Assembly: GCA_900323505.1 (NCBI GenBank)
Contig: OOIN01000007.1
Coordinates: 744,001 to 808,000 of the forward strand
Direction: 5' to 3'
Source: Ustilago trichophora
Lineage: Eukaryota > Basidiomycota > Ustilaginomycetes > Ustilaginales > Ustilaginaceae
DNA: 64,000 nucleotides
The notes beneath the pieces are model-generated. The model was not told the DNA's origin. It saw nothing but the letters and a program-made list of their open reading frames with translations, and did no database searches. The position numbers and the translations under genes are program-made. Every line of letters starts with the position of its first letter. Position 1 is the stretch's first letter. Below, piece by piece: positions 21,186 through 32,159 of the stretch.

Positions 21186-22418
21186 ATGAAGTTCTCTTTC
21201 AACCTGCCGCTGCTGGTGGCGGCCGCCTTCATGGCCGCACCCGCTTTGGCATTTCCCAACATTGGCGCCATGATGGCTCCTGGCCCCAACGGCGAGCCTT
21301 CTCACTTTGAGAAGCGTCTCCTCTCTGCCAACCCTCTTAAGCTGGGCAACATGATCACTGACCTCAAGAACAAGGTCACTGAGCTCAACGGCCAGGCCAA
21401 GATTCCTGATGCCGGTGGTCTGCTCAACATGAAGATCACCGACATCACTCCCGAGAAGATCTACTCGACCTTCGGTGTGCGACGTGACCTCAACCTTATG
21501 CCTCTCGGTGAGGATGCCGCTCACCCTTGGAAGGCTCCTGCCAAGGGTGCCAAGCGTGGACCTTGCCCCGGTCTCAACACGATTGCCAACCACGGCTACA
21601 TCCCTCGCAACGGTATTATCAACCCCATTGAATTGCTCGTCGGTACTTTCTTCGGTCTCAACCTTAGCCCTGATCTTGCTGCGATCTTGGCTGGTATCTC
21701 GTTCATCGGTATGGGAGATCTCTTGCAGATGAAGCTTTCCATCGGTGACCGATACGGCCTGGGCAGTGGTCTCAGCCACCACGGTATTCTCGAAGGAGAC
21801 GGCTCCGTTACGCGCAAAGACCACTACTGGGGCAACAGCTGGGATGCTGACCCGCACCTGGTCGCTCAGTTCATCAACGAGACCAACCACTACGGCAAGG
21901 GCAACGTCAACATCTGGTCGCTCGCCAACTCTCGATACCGCGCCTGGCAACACGGCCGAGAGAACAACCCTCAGTTCGACTTCAACCCCTGGCGAATGCT
22001 TGTCGCCTACGGCGAGAGTGGTTTCGTTCACGAGAACCTGCGTGGTTCGTTTGTCAAGTTTGACGAGAGCATGATCAAGAGCTGGTTCTTGGAGGAGCGA
22101 TTCCCTAAGGGTTGGGCTCGCCGTGCTGTTCCCATGTCGACTCCTGAGATCCTGGCCTGGGCTGGTATCATCGAGCTTGCCAAGCCCACTATTCCCGGTT
22201 GGAGCGTTGGCAAGGGCGCTTTTATTCCTCTGCCCACTTCGGACGGCGCTTACAAGGGACTGGCCTCTCTGATCGACCCCAAGACCACCGGTGCTACCCT
22301 CGGCAACCTGGTCTGCGATGCTAGTAACGCTGTTCTGGGCTTCTTCCCTACGCCAATCACCAACCTTCTTGGTGACTTTGGCATCAAAGGTGTCGGAGCT
22401 TCCTTGAAATGCCACTAA
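21186..22418 (+). CDS. Secreted heme-thiolate peroxidase (unspecific peroxygenase family)
   Basis: Single-exon, 410 residues. A signal peptide (about 1-22, ending APALA) is followed by a propeptide-like segment with a Kex2 site (HFEKR, near residue 43). The heme-ligand motif PCPGLNT has Cys127 as the axial thiolate. The acid-base/magnesium motif EGDGSVTR lies at residues 203-210 (Glu203, Gly204, Asp205, Ser207, Arg210), as in the long peroxygenases that have EGD in place of EHD; GESGFVHEN may carry the later Glu. Such enzymes use hydrogen peroxide to oxygenate or halogenate organic substrates outside the cell. The N-terminal stretch before the Cys ligand is longer than in the classical mushroom enzymes. 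No accessory genes sit next to it. Substrate unknown. Confidence 0.88.
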   Translation: MKFSFNLPLLVAAAFMAAPALAFPNIGAMMAPGPNGEPSHFEKRLLSANPLKLGNMITDLKNKVTELNGQAKIPDAGGLLNMKITDITPEKIYSTFGVRRDLNLMPLGEDAAHPWKAPAKGAKRGPCPGLNTIANHGYIPRNGIINPIELLVGTFFGLNLSPDLAAILAGISFIGMGDLLQMKLSIGDRYGLGSGLSHHGILEGDGSVTRKDHYWGNSWDADPHLVAQFINETNHYGKGNVNIWSLANSRYRAWQHGRENNPQFDFNPWRMLVAYGESGFVHENLRGSFVKFDESMIKSWFLEERFPKGWARRAVPMSTPEILAWAGIIELAKPTIPGWSVGKGAFIPLPTSDGAYKGLASLIDPKTTGATLGNLVCDASNAVLGFFPTPITNLLGDFGIKGVGASLKCH

Positions 22419-23115
22419 GCGTTTCTGCTCGATACTTTCCTTGAGTTGGCTCAAATTTAGGAACTCTTTGTTCTTGGCCTTTCAGCCACTCAATCTGGAC
22501 TGGACTGCATCCATGGTTCCTTCCGTTCTCCACCCACCACACAGCTCGCGCTTACTTCGATGCTGCTAACCTTCCTTTGACCCTAATGTCCCATGTCCCA
22601 GACTTCTCCTTGTTCCCCCCCCCCCCCTAATTCGTTTTGCATTCTTCCCTGCGCGCAGAAGTGCACCTTTTGCCCAGATTTCGGAATGTATCTGCGATAC
22701 AATCTTGCCTCATAGATAGACTCGAAATTGGATTTGCTCGTTTCCCCTTCTTCCTCTCACTGGTTGTTGACTCTCACTGGTTGTTGAGGATTGTTCTGCC
22801 TGGTTGCGATGAGTCTCGATGAGAGAAGATGGCGGTACATCGATCAGAGTTGGTCTACCATGCTGTCGTAATGAACACGATCTCACGAGTTGACTATGAT
22901 CTTGTGGCCCACAGTGAATGAAGAAGTTGCTGTGTTAGCAGCCTGTCAGACATCGCATGTGGGATTTGTGGTTCGTCATGATTTGTCAGCAAAACTCAAT
23001 TTTTGAAGCCGCAAGAATTTGGCGGTGTTGGACCCTTTCCATGGATATCAAGAAGAAAAACGTTATTCACACCATCATCGCAAGGTGTTCAACACTGCGA
23101 CAATCGACAGACAAC
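22419..23115. other. Intergenic between peroxygenase and dph1
   Basis: No gene seen. A 13-C homopolymer lies at 22615-22627. The open frame upstream of 23116 is an extension of the dph1 frame and is not judged coding. Confidence 0.5.
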
Positions 23116-24912
23116 ATGCAGACGAATGCAGAAAATCCTCGAAAGCGATTCACCTCGGCCGCTGCCAACGAGGCTGGCCCATCTCGACCACGGATCGCCA
23201 ACGCTGTCCCTTCCGAAATCCTCGACGACCCCGAGCTCAACCAAGCCATCGCATCGATCCTTCCCGCCAACTACAACTTTGAAATCCACAAAACCATCCA
23301 TCACATTCGCAAAGCCTCTGCGGCATGTGTTGCGCTCCAGATGCCCGAGGGACTTACCCTCTGGGCCACGGGGATTGCCGACATCGTGGAACGATTCACG
23401 GATGCCACAACGGTCATCATGGGAGATGTGACGTATGGCGCGTGCTGCGTGGATGACTATACTGCCATGGCGCTGGGATGCGATATGCTGGTGCACTACG
23501 GACACAGCTGTCTCGTCCCGGTTGATCAGACGGCGATCAAGACTTTGTACGTCTTTGTGGAGATTTCGATCGATCCGGCACACTTGGCTGCTACGATCCG
23601 GGCCAACTTCCCCAGCGAGAAGCACGAGTTCAGAGCCAAGATCCTGGGTGGAAGTCAAAATACGGCTGGCAAGAGGGCCGAGGTGGACAAAAGTGCCGGT
23701 CGGGCCAAGATTGAGATTGGCACCAGCGAGCAAGATTCTGGATCTACACCAGCTACGGCATCTCAAGCACAGACCCACCTGGCGCTGGTAGGAACCGTTC
23801 AATTCATCAACGCAATCCACGGCCTACGAGAAGCGCTTGAACAGCAGCAGCATCGACTTGCCGACGGCTCCATTGTTTCGGGTAGTCAAGCCCCCCCGGA
23901 TCGACTGCTGCTCACCAGCGGCACTGCAGCCGATGGGACTGTGGACCATATCCCTCAAGCAGCAAAGTGGAAGTCGTGGAGCTCTGGAGAGTATAAAGTC
24001 ACTGTGCCGCAGGTCAAACCACTGAGTCCTGGTGAAGTCCTCGGCTGTACCTCACCCAAACTCGACAAAGAGAGCATCGACGCCATCGTCTATATTGGAG
24101 ATGGTCGATTCCATCTCGAATCGATTATGATTGCCAATCCGCGCATTCCGGCATTCCGATACGACCCTTACACCAAACGATTTGTGAGGGAGCTGTACGA
24201 TCATGCCGAGATGCGAAAGATGCGTGGAGAGGCGGTAAGATTGGCGCAGGATAGCGTGGGAGGTATGGATCTGGATCCCGAGACGTCAATTGTCAAACAC
24301 AAGGAGCAAGATGGAGCGGTAGAGGGAGAGCGAATTGCAGCGACGGGATGGGGAGTTGTGCTGGGTACGTTGGGCCGACAGGGTAGCTTGCGCGTATTGG
24401 AGTCTTTGACAGCATCGTTGGCGGAGCATTCGCCGCCGATTCCACATGTGCCGATTCTGTTGTCGGAACTGTCTCCGCAGAAGTTGGGGCTGTTCGGTGA
24501 GCATCTGGCGGCGTTTATTCAATCGAGCTGCCCGCGATTGTCGATCGACTGGGGTTCGGCTTTCGCCAAACCGCTGTTGAGTCCCTACGAAGCTGCGGTG
24601 AGCGTGAAAAAAGTCAAAGGATGGCAGCAAGATGTAGAGGGCCTAGGGATGAGTAGGACGCCAGCGGGTGGCAAGGGTGAGGTGCCTGAAGAAGACAAGC
24701 ATCTGCCATTGGATGGCGACTACCCGATGGACTTTTACAGTGATGCTTCGCTTGGACCGTGGACGCCGAGACATGGCATGGCACCGGCAAAGAAGCCTGC
24801 GGGAGCCAAGTCGAATCTGGCGTTGTTGAAAAGTTTGCGTAGTAACAGGGCTAAGGCGGCGACTGCCGCCGCTGGTGGCAGTGCTGCGCCTGCCAATGCT
24901 GCCACGGCCTAA
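23116..24912 (+). CDS. dph1: Diphthamide biosynthesis protein 1 (Dph1)
   Basis: 598 residues, no intron. The frame is open to 22957, but the ATG at 23116 (MQTNAEN) fits the family N-terminus better. Dph1 pairs with Dph2 to form the [4Fe-4S] radical enzyme that transfers the 3-amino-3-carboxypropyl group from S-adenosylmethionine to a histidine of elongation factor 2, the first step of diphthamide synthesis in the cytosol. Visible family blocks: [40 protein letters not shown] (Cys110/111), [46 protein letters not shown], and [11 protein letters not shown]. The three cluster-binding cysteines lie in the GACC, GCTSP and SCPRL blocks. Two low-complexity inserts (around residues 180-220 and 265-320) and an Ala-rich tail make it longer than the yeast protein. 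Confidence 0.93.
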   Translation: MQTNAENPRKRFTSAAANEAGPSRPRIANAVPSEILDDPELNQAIASILPANYNFEIHKTIHHIRKASAACVALQMPEGLTLWATGIADIVERFTDATTVIMGDVTYGACCVDDYTAMALGCDMLVHYGHSCLVPVDQTAIKTLYVFVEISIDPAHLAATIRANFPSEKHEFRAKILGGSQNTAGKRAEVDKSAGRAKIEIGTSEQDSGSTPATASQAQTHLALVGTVQFINAIHGLREALEQQQHRLADGSIVSGSQAPPDRLLLTSGTAADGTVDHIPQAAKWKSWSSGEYKVTVPQVKPLSPGEVLGCTSPKLDKESIDAIVYIGDGRFHLESIMIANPRIPAFRYDPYTKRFVRELYDHAEMRKMRGEAVRLAQDSVGGMDLDPETSIVKHKEQDGAVEGERIAATGWGVVLGTLGRQGSLRVLESLTASLAEHSPPIPHVPILLSELSPQKLGLFGEHLAAFIQSSCPRLSIDWGSAFAKPLLSPYEAAVSVKKVKGWQQDVEGLGMSRTPAGGKGEVPEEDKHLPLDGDYPMDFYSDASLGPWTPRHGMAPAKKPAGAKSNLALLKSLRSNRAKAATAAAGGSAAPANAATA

Positions 24913-26025
24913 TGGCAGGAAAGCATTCCTTTTGTTCCTATCTTGATGCCTCAAACCACGACTCTTATCGACATTTGCCAGTCATCAGACAAGATGCTGT
25001 GTGAGAGTAGCATACCGGCGAGAAACCTACCCTACTATCTGCGATTCAACAGGTCAACGATCATTTATCCCATCTGAGCTCATTATGTGTAATATCGACA
25101 GTTTGCAATGGTGTGGACCCTCCAACGTGACCCCCTGCCAAGGTCTTGAGCCGCGAGTATAGATGCAGCATCCTGTCAACGTGCCAGATCGGGAACAGAA
25201 ATCAAGATCTGCTTTTGAATCTCGCTTTTCTTAGGTACTGTATGTAGAAAAATTGGAATCTGGTTTGAATAGAATTCCGGTCAACGCCAATTTCAAAGCT
25301 CAGCCCGTCAAGTTTTAAATTTCGAGATATCCAAATCAGGCAAGACTGTACTGTAACCGTGCGCCATTGCAAGAAGTCTGAGTTGGGGCTGCTGCATGCG
25401 TGCTGCTTCTCTTGTGTCTCTCTTCCCGTCACACAGCGGAGCTTCGAAATGAGCGATCCCGTTGCGGTGTGTTGCGGTGCGGTGCGTTGCTTGCGTTTGC
25501 GCTTTGGCTTGCTTTGCGTGCCATCTGGTCACTCTTCACACATCAGTGACAGACTCTCAATGCCGAAGTTCCGGCCCCCCACATCCATCTCTCTACCCTA
25601 TCCATTCCCTTTTGCCTTTCCCCTTTTTCATTCCGTTGCTTGCTTCGGCCCCTCTATTCCTCACTTGACTACATTCATCCATCGTTGTCGCCAACATCCA
25701 TCCAATCAGAACCACAACGGCCGACGGCGTGCGTAAATTGCTTTTCAAGGCGTTTTGACACTTCTTGGCGATCTGTCTAACGACCTCATCTGCTATTCGC
25801 TTCTTCCCTTTCTGCCTCCATCTCCAGTTGCGTCGCTACGGAGCAGTACCTCTCCCGCCATACCTGGAGCTTCTCACAATCGGGAGCGCCACACTGGCTT
25901 TCGTAGCCATCTTCGCATCTTCATCGACGACGGCGACGACGACGACAACGGCGACGTAAAGGTCTAAAATCTAGCTATCTTTGTGGCAATTCGGCACCAT
26001 CGTGTGCTGATTCATTACTCGCAAA
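24913..26025. other. Intergenic, promoter and leader of the Boi/Pob1 gene
   Basis: No gene supported. TACTGTA elements lie at 25236-25242 and 25349-25355. A G/T-rich low-complexity run spans about 25461-25500, and the last 400 bp are CT-rich like a long leader. Confidence 0.5.
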
Positions 26026-29000
26026 ATGGCCTCCGCCAAGTCAGTCGATCGCGTGTGGGCGCTCCACGACTTTGAGGCCGAAAACCCAGACGAGGTCTCC
26101 TTCAAGGCCGGCGAGTGCATCCTCGTAGTTGAAAAGGATGACGAGTACGGCGATGGATGGTGGCAAGGTACCAACGAGAACGGTCATACGGGTCTCTTCC
26201 CTTTCACATACACCACCATAGACCGCAACCTTGCCCTCAGTGCCAAGTCTGGCAATGCCACCCCCGATGCTCTCGGCACCCCTCAAGGTGTTCCATCCAG
26301 CACCAAGCCAGGCGTCATGCATTCTACCATGGCCGATATTGACAACGCCTTGACAGAGCTCCAAAGTGATCGCAAGCCACCCAGCATCAATGGTGGTGGC
26401 ACCTCCACCGCTACCCTCACATCCAAGCCCGCCGCCGACTCTTCGCGTGCCTCCTTCACCTCGGAGCGAACCGATGCCGATGACCAGTCGGACAACTTTG
26501 GCGAGTCCGACGACTTTGCCAGTCGATCCGTCGCCGCACGTGCTGCTCTCGCAGCCAACGCACAAAAGAACCTCGCCAACGATGCAGAGCGTGTGAAGCT
26601 GGAAGAGCAGCGAATGCGTGCCGAAGCACAGCGACAATTTGAAGAAGAAGAGGCTCGTCAGCGCGAGCTCCTCCTCGAAGTCGAAAAGGAACGACAGGCA
26701 AAGCTCGCGGCAGGCGAGATCGATCCTGCTGAAGAAAAATCTAAAGCTGCTCCCATTGCCGGCGTCGACATGAGCGACGAAAGTGACAGCGAAGGCTCCG
26801 TGGGTGCCCTCGACGATTTCCAGGACAAGACCCACAGCCCACTCTTTGGCAACCTCGCTTCCACCCCCACCGACGGCGTCGCCGCACGAGAGATCGAGCC
26901 ACCTACCTCCAATCTACAAGGCATAGTCGAGGACTCGCGGCCCAAACGTCAAGAAACACCAGCAGAGGCATCTGCCCCAGCTCCTGCTCCCCTCACTTCC
27001 AACGATTTTGCTTCGACTGTCACCCCCGATGCCAAGATTGCCACTTCGGCCGCGCCAGCCTCTGAGTCGACATCCACCAGCACACCGGTACTCGCAGCGG
27101 GTGCAGGTGCTGTCGCGCTCGGTGGTGCTGCTGCTGCTGGCCTTGCTTCGGGCCACGATCGATCTGCCAACGCATCGGTCACCGAGTCTGCGACGCCTGC
27201 GGGTGATGACAGTGCTCGATCTGTCGCTGGTGATAGCTTCAGGACTGGAACCGGCACAGGCACAGCAACCGGCACTGCCACCGCTGCAACCTCGATTGCC
27301 GCCCCAGCCAATCAAGAATCGCCCATCACCGCAGCACCCAAGTCTCCTGCTCCCGTCTCTGCCAACCTGGCGGGTGATCCGACCGAATGGAATGTCGACC
27401 AGGTCGTCGAATGGGCTCGTTCCAAGAACTGGGACGAGGCTGCCGTGGTCAGCAAGTTCCGCGAGCACGAGATTTCCGGCGATGTCCTGCTCGAGATGGA
27501 CATCAACATCCTCAAAGAGATCGACATTCTCGCCTTTGGCAAGCGTTTCCAAGTCGCCAACGGCATCAAGGAGCTTCGAGCCCAGGTCCCTGGCGCAGTT
27601 ACAACCCCTGGCTTGTCCCAGCCTACACCGACCGAAGGTCTCGGCAGCCCGGCCCTCATCGCCCCCGCCGGTCCTGGTAGCGCATCCAACACCCCTTCGT
27701 ACTCTCCTTACAACACTGGATCTCACAACGGCAGCAACGCCGATGGACGCAGTCTCAGCGCACGCATGGCCGAGACGAGCCTGGATCAGAGCTTTGCTCC
27801 ACCCAGCTCGAGTCGACCAGGCAGCTATGGAGGTGATCGTGATCGTGATTCGTTTGGAGGCCCTGCCCAGGCTTTCAGCGGACAAGGCTTTGGCGGACCG
27901 GCCGGTGTTGCTGCTTGGCAGGCACAGCAAGCTGGTCAGGGCCACGGATCGCGCAACCCCAGCGATGGCTTTGTGCGCGGCAGTGGAGAAGCTCCCCTCT
28001 CTCCCACCAGCACTTCGCAATTCGGCTTGACCAGCCCTCGCTACGCCCCCACAGCCGGTGCATATGACGATAAGCTCGGCGCGCTGCCAACTTCGCCTCG
28101 CAAGCGCGAATCGACCGGATCTGCCGGAGCCTCGGAAAAGAACAACCGTTCCAGCTTCTTTGGCCTTGGTCAGCGAAACCGTAAGCCTCCCCCGCCGCAA
28201 GCTGGTGGTGCCGGTGGACCGCCTAGCAGTCTCGGACATGATGAGGACAGGGGTAACAAGGGTACCCTTTCGCGACTCGGGTTTGCACGCAGTTCTCGAA
28301 ACATCAGCTCTCAGTCTTCCCAGTCCAACATTAAGGATCAGATCTCGCTGCCTACCTCGAGTCCGCATTTCGACTCGAACGGCGATACGGTTCGGCGACA
28401 GAGGCAGTCGACTGGTGGTGCGACTGCGATGATGAACGCTCCTGGAACTCCAGGTGCCGGTGGCGGTGGGGCGATGGGGATGCCTGCCAATGCTCGACCC
28501 ACCAGCATTGGATCTGCTGGTGCTGACGCCCCTCCCACACCCTCTGCAGCAGCAGCTTCCGGCAACGTTGCAGCCAGCGGCCCAGTCATGTCCCGCATCC
28601 AACCGGTCGACCTCGAAGGCTGGATCAAGAAGAAAGGCGAGCGCTACAACTCTTGGAAGCCCCGCTACCTCGCACTCAAAGGCCCCGATCTCGTCATCCT
28701 GCGCGATCCCCGCGCAGAGAAGATCAAAGGCTACGTCAACATGAAGGGATACAAAGTGATTGCCGACGAAAACACCAATCCGGGCAAGTACGGATTCAAA
28801 ATTTTGCACGAAACCGAGAAACCGCACTATTTCTCCTCGGAAGATCCCATCCTGGTGCGAGAGTGGATGAAGGCGCTGATGAAGAGTACGATTGGTAGGG
28901 ATCACAGTTTCCCGGTCATTTCGAGTTACAACAATGCAACAATCAGCTTGAAGGAGGCGCAGAGAATGAATCCTCCTCCTAGACCTCCAAGCCCAACGAG

Positions 29001-29118
29001 TAGGGCTAGGACGCAGAGGGCGAAAGCTAGACCAAATCCGGAACAGTTGACAGCAAGGGACGCCGCAATTTTGATGAATTTGACAGGAGGTACCGCGACA
29101 AAGGCTGACGAGTTGTAA
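26026..29118 (+). CDS. pob1: SH3-SAM-PH polarity scaffold (Boi1/2, Pob1 homologue)
   Basis: 1030 residues, no intron. Domains: N-terminal SH3 (residues about 6-62; ALHDFEAENPDEVSF, GDGWWQGTN); coiled-coil segment rich in Glu/Arg/Gln near 185-235; SAM domain (about 453-518; WNVDQVVEWARSK ... LKEIDILAFGKR); PH domain (about 864-965; EGWIKKKGERYNSWKPRYL ... FSSEDPILVREWMKAL). Long Pro/Ser/Ala-rich linkers separate them. Yeast Boi1/Boi2 and fission-yeast Pob1 share this order; they sit at growth sites and connect Cdc42 signalling, lipids and exocytosis. A role at the hyphal or bud tip is the natural inference. The long antisense open frame at 26914-29151 is a codon-bias shadow. Confidence 0.92.
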   Translation: MASAKSVDRVWALHDFEAENPDEVSFKAGECILVVEKDDEYGDGWWQGTNENGHTGLFPFTYTTIDRNLALSAKSGNATPDALGTPQGVPSSTKPGVMHSTMADIDNALTELQSDRKPPSINGGGTSTATLTSKPAADSSRASFTSERTDADDQSDNFGESDDFASRSVAARAALAANAQKNLANDAERVKLEEQRMRAEAQRQFEEEEARQRELLLEVEKERQAKLAAGEIDPAEEKSKAAPIAGVDMSDESDSEGSVGALDDFQDKTHSPLFGNLASTPTDGVAAREIEPPTSNLQGIVEDSRPKRQETPAEASAPAPAPLTSNDFASTVTPDAKIATSAAPASESTSTSTPVLAAGAGAVALGGAAAAGLASGHDRSANASVTESATPAGDDSARSVAGDSFRTGTGTGTATGTATAATSIAAPANQESPITAAPKSPAPVSANLAGDPTEWNVDQVVEWARSKNWDEAAVVSKFREHEISGDVLLEMDINILKEIDILAFGKRFQVANGIKELRAQVPGAVTTPGLSQPTPTEGLGSPALIAPAGPGSASNTPSYSPYNTGSHNGSNADGRSLSARMAETSLDQSFAPPSSSRPGSYGGDRDRDSFGGPAQAFSGQGFGGPAGVAAWQAQQAGQGHGSRNPSDGFVRGSGEAPLSPTSTSQFGLTSPRYAPTAGAYDDKLGALPTSPRKRESTGSAGASEKNNRSSFFGLGQRNRKPPPPQAGGAGGPPSSLGHDEDRGNKGTLSRLGFARSSRNISSQSSQSNIKDQISLPTSSPHFDSNGDTVRRQRQSTGGATAMMNAPGTPGAGGGGAMGMPANARPTSIGSAGADAPPTPSAAAASGNVAASGPVMSRIQPVDLEGWIKKKGERYNSWKPRYLALKGPDLVILRDPRAEKIKGYVNMKGYKVIADENTNPGKYGFKILHETEKPHYFSSEDPILVREWMKALMKSTIGRDHSFPVISSYNNATISLKEAQRMNPPPRPPSPTSRARTQRAKARPNPEQLTARDAAILMNLTGGTATKADEL

Positions 29119-29244
29119 GAGGAACAAGACCAAGTTGGTTGGATTATGCAAAAATCTTGTATTGACGATTTATGATTGATTGGTTAACGATTTAAGAAAA
29201 AAAAAAAAGGTGTGTTTGTTTGTATGAGTGCAGTAGATAGATGT

Positions 29245-29275
29245 GCAAGTGTGTGTGTGTGTGCAAGTGTGTGTG
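29245..29275. repeat. GT-rich microsatellite
   Basis: Imperfect GT/GTGTGCAA run in the short space between two convergent genes. Confidence 0.6.
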
Positions 29276-29298
29276 GGAGAAAGGGAGAGAGGGTGGTT

Positions 29299-30819
29299 TT
29301 ACATGTCGGCGAAGAATCCGCTCTTTTTAGGAATCTTCTTTTGCTGTGGAGGATTGTCTGATTCTTGGTCCGAGTCGGTTTCTTCTTGTTCTTGTTCTTC
29401 TTTTTGAGCTTCATCGTTATCATCATCCTCGTTCTCCTCTTGATCGTCATCAATGGATTCATTCTGCAACCCTTCATAATCGTCCTCTTCTTCTTCCTCC
29501 TCGTCATCTTCAGAATCATCCGAACCAAGTCCAGTGATCCCTAATGCTCCTCCCTCATCCTCCTCTTCACCATCCTCATCGTCTTCTTCGAGTAGTGGAG
29601 TTAAATCGGTAAACTTTACCGCATTGCTATGTCCGATACTTGCGAGTACAACCCCTTTACGCTTCATCCTTTCCACCGGCAATCCGTCGTGACTTGCAAT
29701 CACCCCCAACAGCTTACTCGGTAAAATCTGAACCACCCTTACCAATCCATCGCTGCTTCCCGTTAGCACCGTTTCACTGTCCAATGTGACCAAGGTGTCT
29801 ACGGATGCCGGATGTCCTGGAACCCGATCTACATGGTCCAAGAGGCCTCGTGAAGGGGTCCACAGAGAGAGGATACCTAGTTGGGTTCCAACAACGAGCT
29901 TGGAGGAAGAGCGGATCGAGGTGATGCTGAGCAATTCGTCTTCTTGATCTTCGGATTGTTCGAATGATGTAGGGCCCGAAGAACGGAGGTCTATGGAGGA
30001 TAGAGATCCGTCTCCCGAGGTGACGATTAGACGGCTGCGAGATTCTCCTGCTTTTTTGGGGGCTTCTCCATCCTCATCGCTATCGTCGTCATCATCATCA
30101 TTGGAATCAGAATTGGATCCAGATCCTTGTTGAGCTTCCCTGAGCAGTGCCGCTTGTCGAGCTTTTTTGCGCTCCTTTTTGAGCTGAACTTTCGATTTCC
30201 TTCCTCCCTTGCCCTTGTCTCCCTTCCTCTCCTTGACCAGCGGTAGGTCATCGAGATAAACCAGATCAGTGATCCAATCAAAATGATGATCCCACCTCCT
30301 CACCTCCTTCACTCCCACACCGCCGCCTTTCCTAGGATCCCACAGTCGCACAACTCCATCATCATCCCCCGTCACCACCATCCCTTCATCGATCGGTAAA
30401 ACACGACTCGGCGCTGCTTCGTGAACCCCAATCCAGCTATCTACCACTTTTCCCGTCTCGCTATCGGTCCGAAACAGACTCTTATCCTTAGAGATCGAAT
30501 AGATACTGTCTCCCTGGGGGCAGAAGGAAAGACCTCGACAGGATTTTTTCGATGGTCGGCTAACCCATATCTTACGATACAGCTTTTCTCCATTGTTAGA
30601 GCCGGAAGCATCAGCGGTGGAGCTGGAGGTGGCGGTGCGGGACTTTTTGGAGGCAGGAGGAGGCGGGAGAGGAGTACGAGAGGTTGAAGGGGCCGAAATG
30701 TAAGCGTCGTAATTGATCAGTTGAATCTTGCCCGAGATGAGGCCCACGGCGAGGAGGTTGGTATCGTCCGACGGATGGAATGTGAGATCAAGGGCATCGC
30801 TGGATAGTGGGATGTCCAT
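29299..30819 (-). CDS. jip5: WD-repeat protein Jip5 (WDR55 family)
   Basis: 506 residues, no intron. Begins MDIPLSSDALDLTFHPSDD, typical of the WDR55/Jip5 N-terminus, then has WD40 blades (LLAVGLISGKIQLINYD, VVTGDDDGVVRLWDPRK, LIVTSGDGSLSSIDLR, VVGTQLGILSLWT, VLTGSSDGLVRVVQ). A Lys-rich insert near residue 200 and an Asp/Glu-rich insert sit within the propeller, and the C-terminus is strongly acidic before KIPKKSGFFADM, a conserved ending. The family acts in the nucleolus in ribosome biogenesis. It shares a 547-bp divergent promoter with the complex I gene at 31367. The 3' ends of this gene and the Boi/Pob1 gene are only 180 bp apart. Confidence 0.92.
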   Translation of the reverse strand: MDIPLSSDALDLTFHPSDDTNLLAVGLISGKIQLINYDAYISAPSTSRTPLPPPPASKKSRTATSSSTADASGSNNGEKLYRKIWVSRPSKKSCRGLSFCPQGDSIYSISKDKSLFRTDSETGKVVDSWIGVHEAAPSRVLPIDEGMVVTGDDDGVVRLWDPRKGGGVGVKEVRRWDHHFDWITDLVYLDDLPLVKERKGDKGKGGRKSKVQLKKERKKARQAALLREAQQGSGSNSDSNDDDDDDSDEDGEAPKKAGESRSRLIVTSGDGSLSSIDLRSSGPTSFEQSEDQEDELLSITSIRSSSKLVVGTQLGILSLWTPSRGLLDHVDRVPGHPASVDTLVTLDSETVLTGSSDGLVRVVQILPSKLLGVIASHDGLPVERMKRKGVVLASIGHSNAVKFTDLTPLLEEDDEDGEEEDEGGALGITGLGSDDSEDDEEEEEEDDYEGLQNESIDDDQEENEDDDNDEAQKEEQEQEETDSDQESDNPPQQKKIPKKSGFFADM

Positions 30820-30981
30820 GTTGGGCGATCTTCCACGGTGTCGTTGTTGCTAAAGTTTGTGTGTTTTGAGAGATGGTGGAAGTGATTGCGGTTGAGTTTA
30901 TACAAAGACAGATGATGGTGACGACTTTTCGAGAGCTGTTGCTCAGGGTCTCGCATTTTTTTCTTGTCCTTCTTGCAGACT

Positions 30982-31019
<38 letters not shown>

Positions 31020-31366
31020 AAAAGAAAAGCAAAACAAAAGTAAATCGCGCACGGACGCAAGTCAGCTAATTTGTTTTAAAGCTGAATGTTAGAGAGCTCT
31101 AGCTCACATTGTGATTCAAGGTCAAAAATTCCGATCGGATCCGTGACAAATCACGTGTGGCCTTTTGGGAATCCATCTCGACTCCATTTCGACATATTGC
31201 TTCTCCACCATCATCATTACTGGTATTGTCGACGATAACAACCCCTTCCCTTCTCGCTCACATCACCTTCTTCCGATACAAAGGGACAGAAAGACGTTGA
31301 AGACGTAGTCAACTGTTTCCGACACATATTAGCACCTTTTCGACGACTTGGGATCAACGAGACAAG
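30820..31366. other. Divergent promoter of jip5 and NDUFA1
   Basis: No gene seen. Contains a 33-A homopolymer at 30985-31017. Confidence 0.6.
30985..31017. repeat. Poly-A tract, 33 bases
   Basis: Uninterrupted A run, then AAG-rich sequence, in the jip5/NDUFA1 intergenic region. No transposon ends or target duplication were seen, so it is probably a nucleosome-excluding homopolymer. Confidence 0.9.
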
Positions 31367-32159
31367 ATGCCAGTTCCTTTCGAAGCTGTTCTTCATATGG
31401 GTACGTCTTTACCGCTTCACCACCGAGCGCAATTATGGCGAAGAAACAGCGATTCTGCTTCGCGGCTATGCAGGAGAAAGGAAGTGGTACTGACAGCTTT
31501 GCATACGATCTCAAACTTACACTAACGCTTACACTCATACACGCATGCACGGACTTTGCTCAAAATCCATACACACGCACACACATTTCACACTGCGCAC
31601 CTTGAATCTGACGATATTATGGCGACCAATGGAACATTAGGCATGGTGGTCGTCATGTTCGGTGTAGCTGGTACCGGTTACAACGTCGTTCGTAGGCTTG
31701 CAGAGGACGGAAAGGTATGCCTCATCCCCTCTAACTTCTTCCTCATCCTTCGGCTTTCCCGCCATTCTTCCAATCAAACCTCTCCACCTTTCTTTTCAAT
31801 TGCAACTTTAATCGCATACTAACCCCCTTGTTTCTGGTTCTTTTATCGACTTCATTGCGATGATACTAACAGCCAATTCGTCACTCGCTAGATGACTGGG
31901 AACGTATGATGATGATGCGCGATGAGCGCCTAACGGGCAGTTTAAGAGGTCAAAGTGTAAGTTCTCCTTCTCTCTTCCTCTTCCCCCCCTTTCCCCCTTT
32001 TCCCCCGGGTCTATCAAACCTTTTCATCACAGCGCAAACGAAATTTGACACGTCAACCATCATCTTCTGATTTCATGCTCCTTGTGCCAAAAGACAAACC
32101 CTATAGCGCCAAAAGAGTTTGCGACCAACTCGGCTTGGTCGACCGAGAAGCTTTCCTAA
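31367..32159 (+). CDS. NADH:ubiquinone oxidoreductase subunit NDUFA1 (MWFE)
   Basis: An 85-residue protein in four small exons: 31367-31400, 31641-31714, 31873-31956 and 32094-32159. Introns are GTACGT...TTAG, GTATGC...ACAG and GTAAGT...AAAG. Each join keeps frame and the spliced text matches the family: MPVPFEA at the start, one membrane segment (VVVMFGVAGTGYNVV), then WERMMMMRDERLTGSLRGQ, and a C-terminus APKEFATNSAW. MWFE is a membrane subunit of mitochondrial complex I needed for its assembly. The last acceptor was chosen because it restores the conserved APxxFATNS block; an upstream AG at 32031-32032 would give an unrelated tail. No exon is long enough to stand out as an open frame. Confidence 0.92.

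Noticed and set aside
21180..22454. 424-codon minus-strand frame opposite the peroxygenase gene
   Set aside because: Antisense shadow; the plus strand carries signal peptide and heme motif.
26914..29151. 745-codon minus-strand open frame opposite the Boi/Pob1 gene
   Set aside because: Shadow of codon bias; the plus strand has clear SH3, SAM and PH domains, the minus strand none.
30985..31017. Poly-A tract as a retroelement tail
   Set aside because: No element body, no target-site duplication; more likely a promoter homopolymer.
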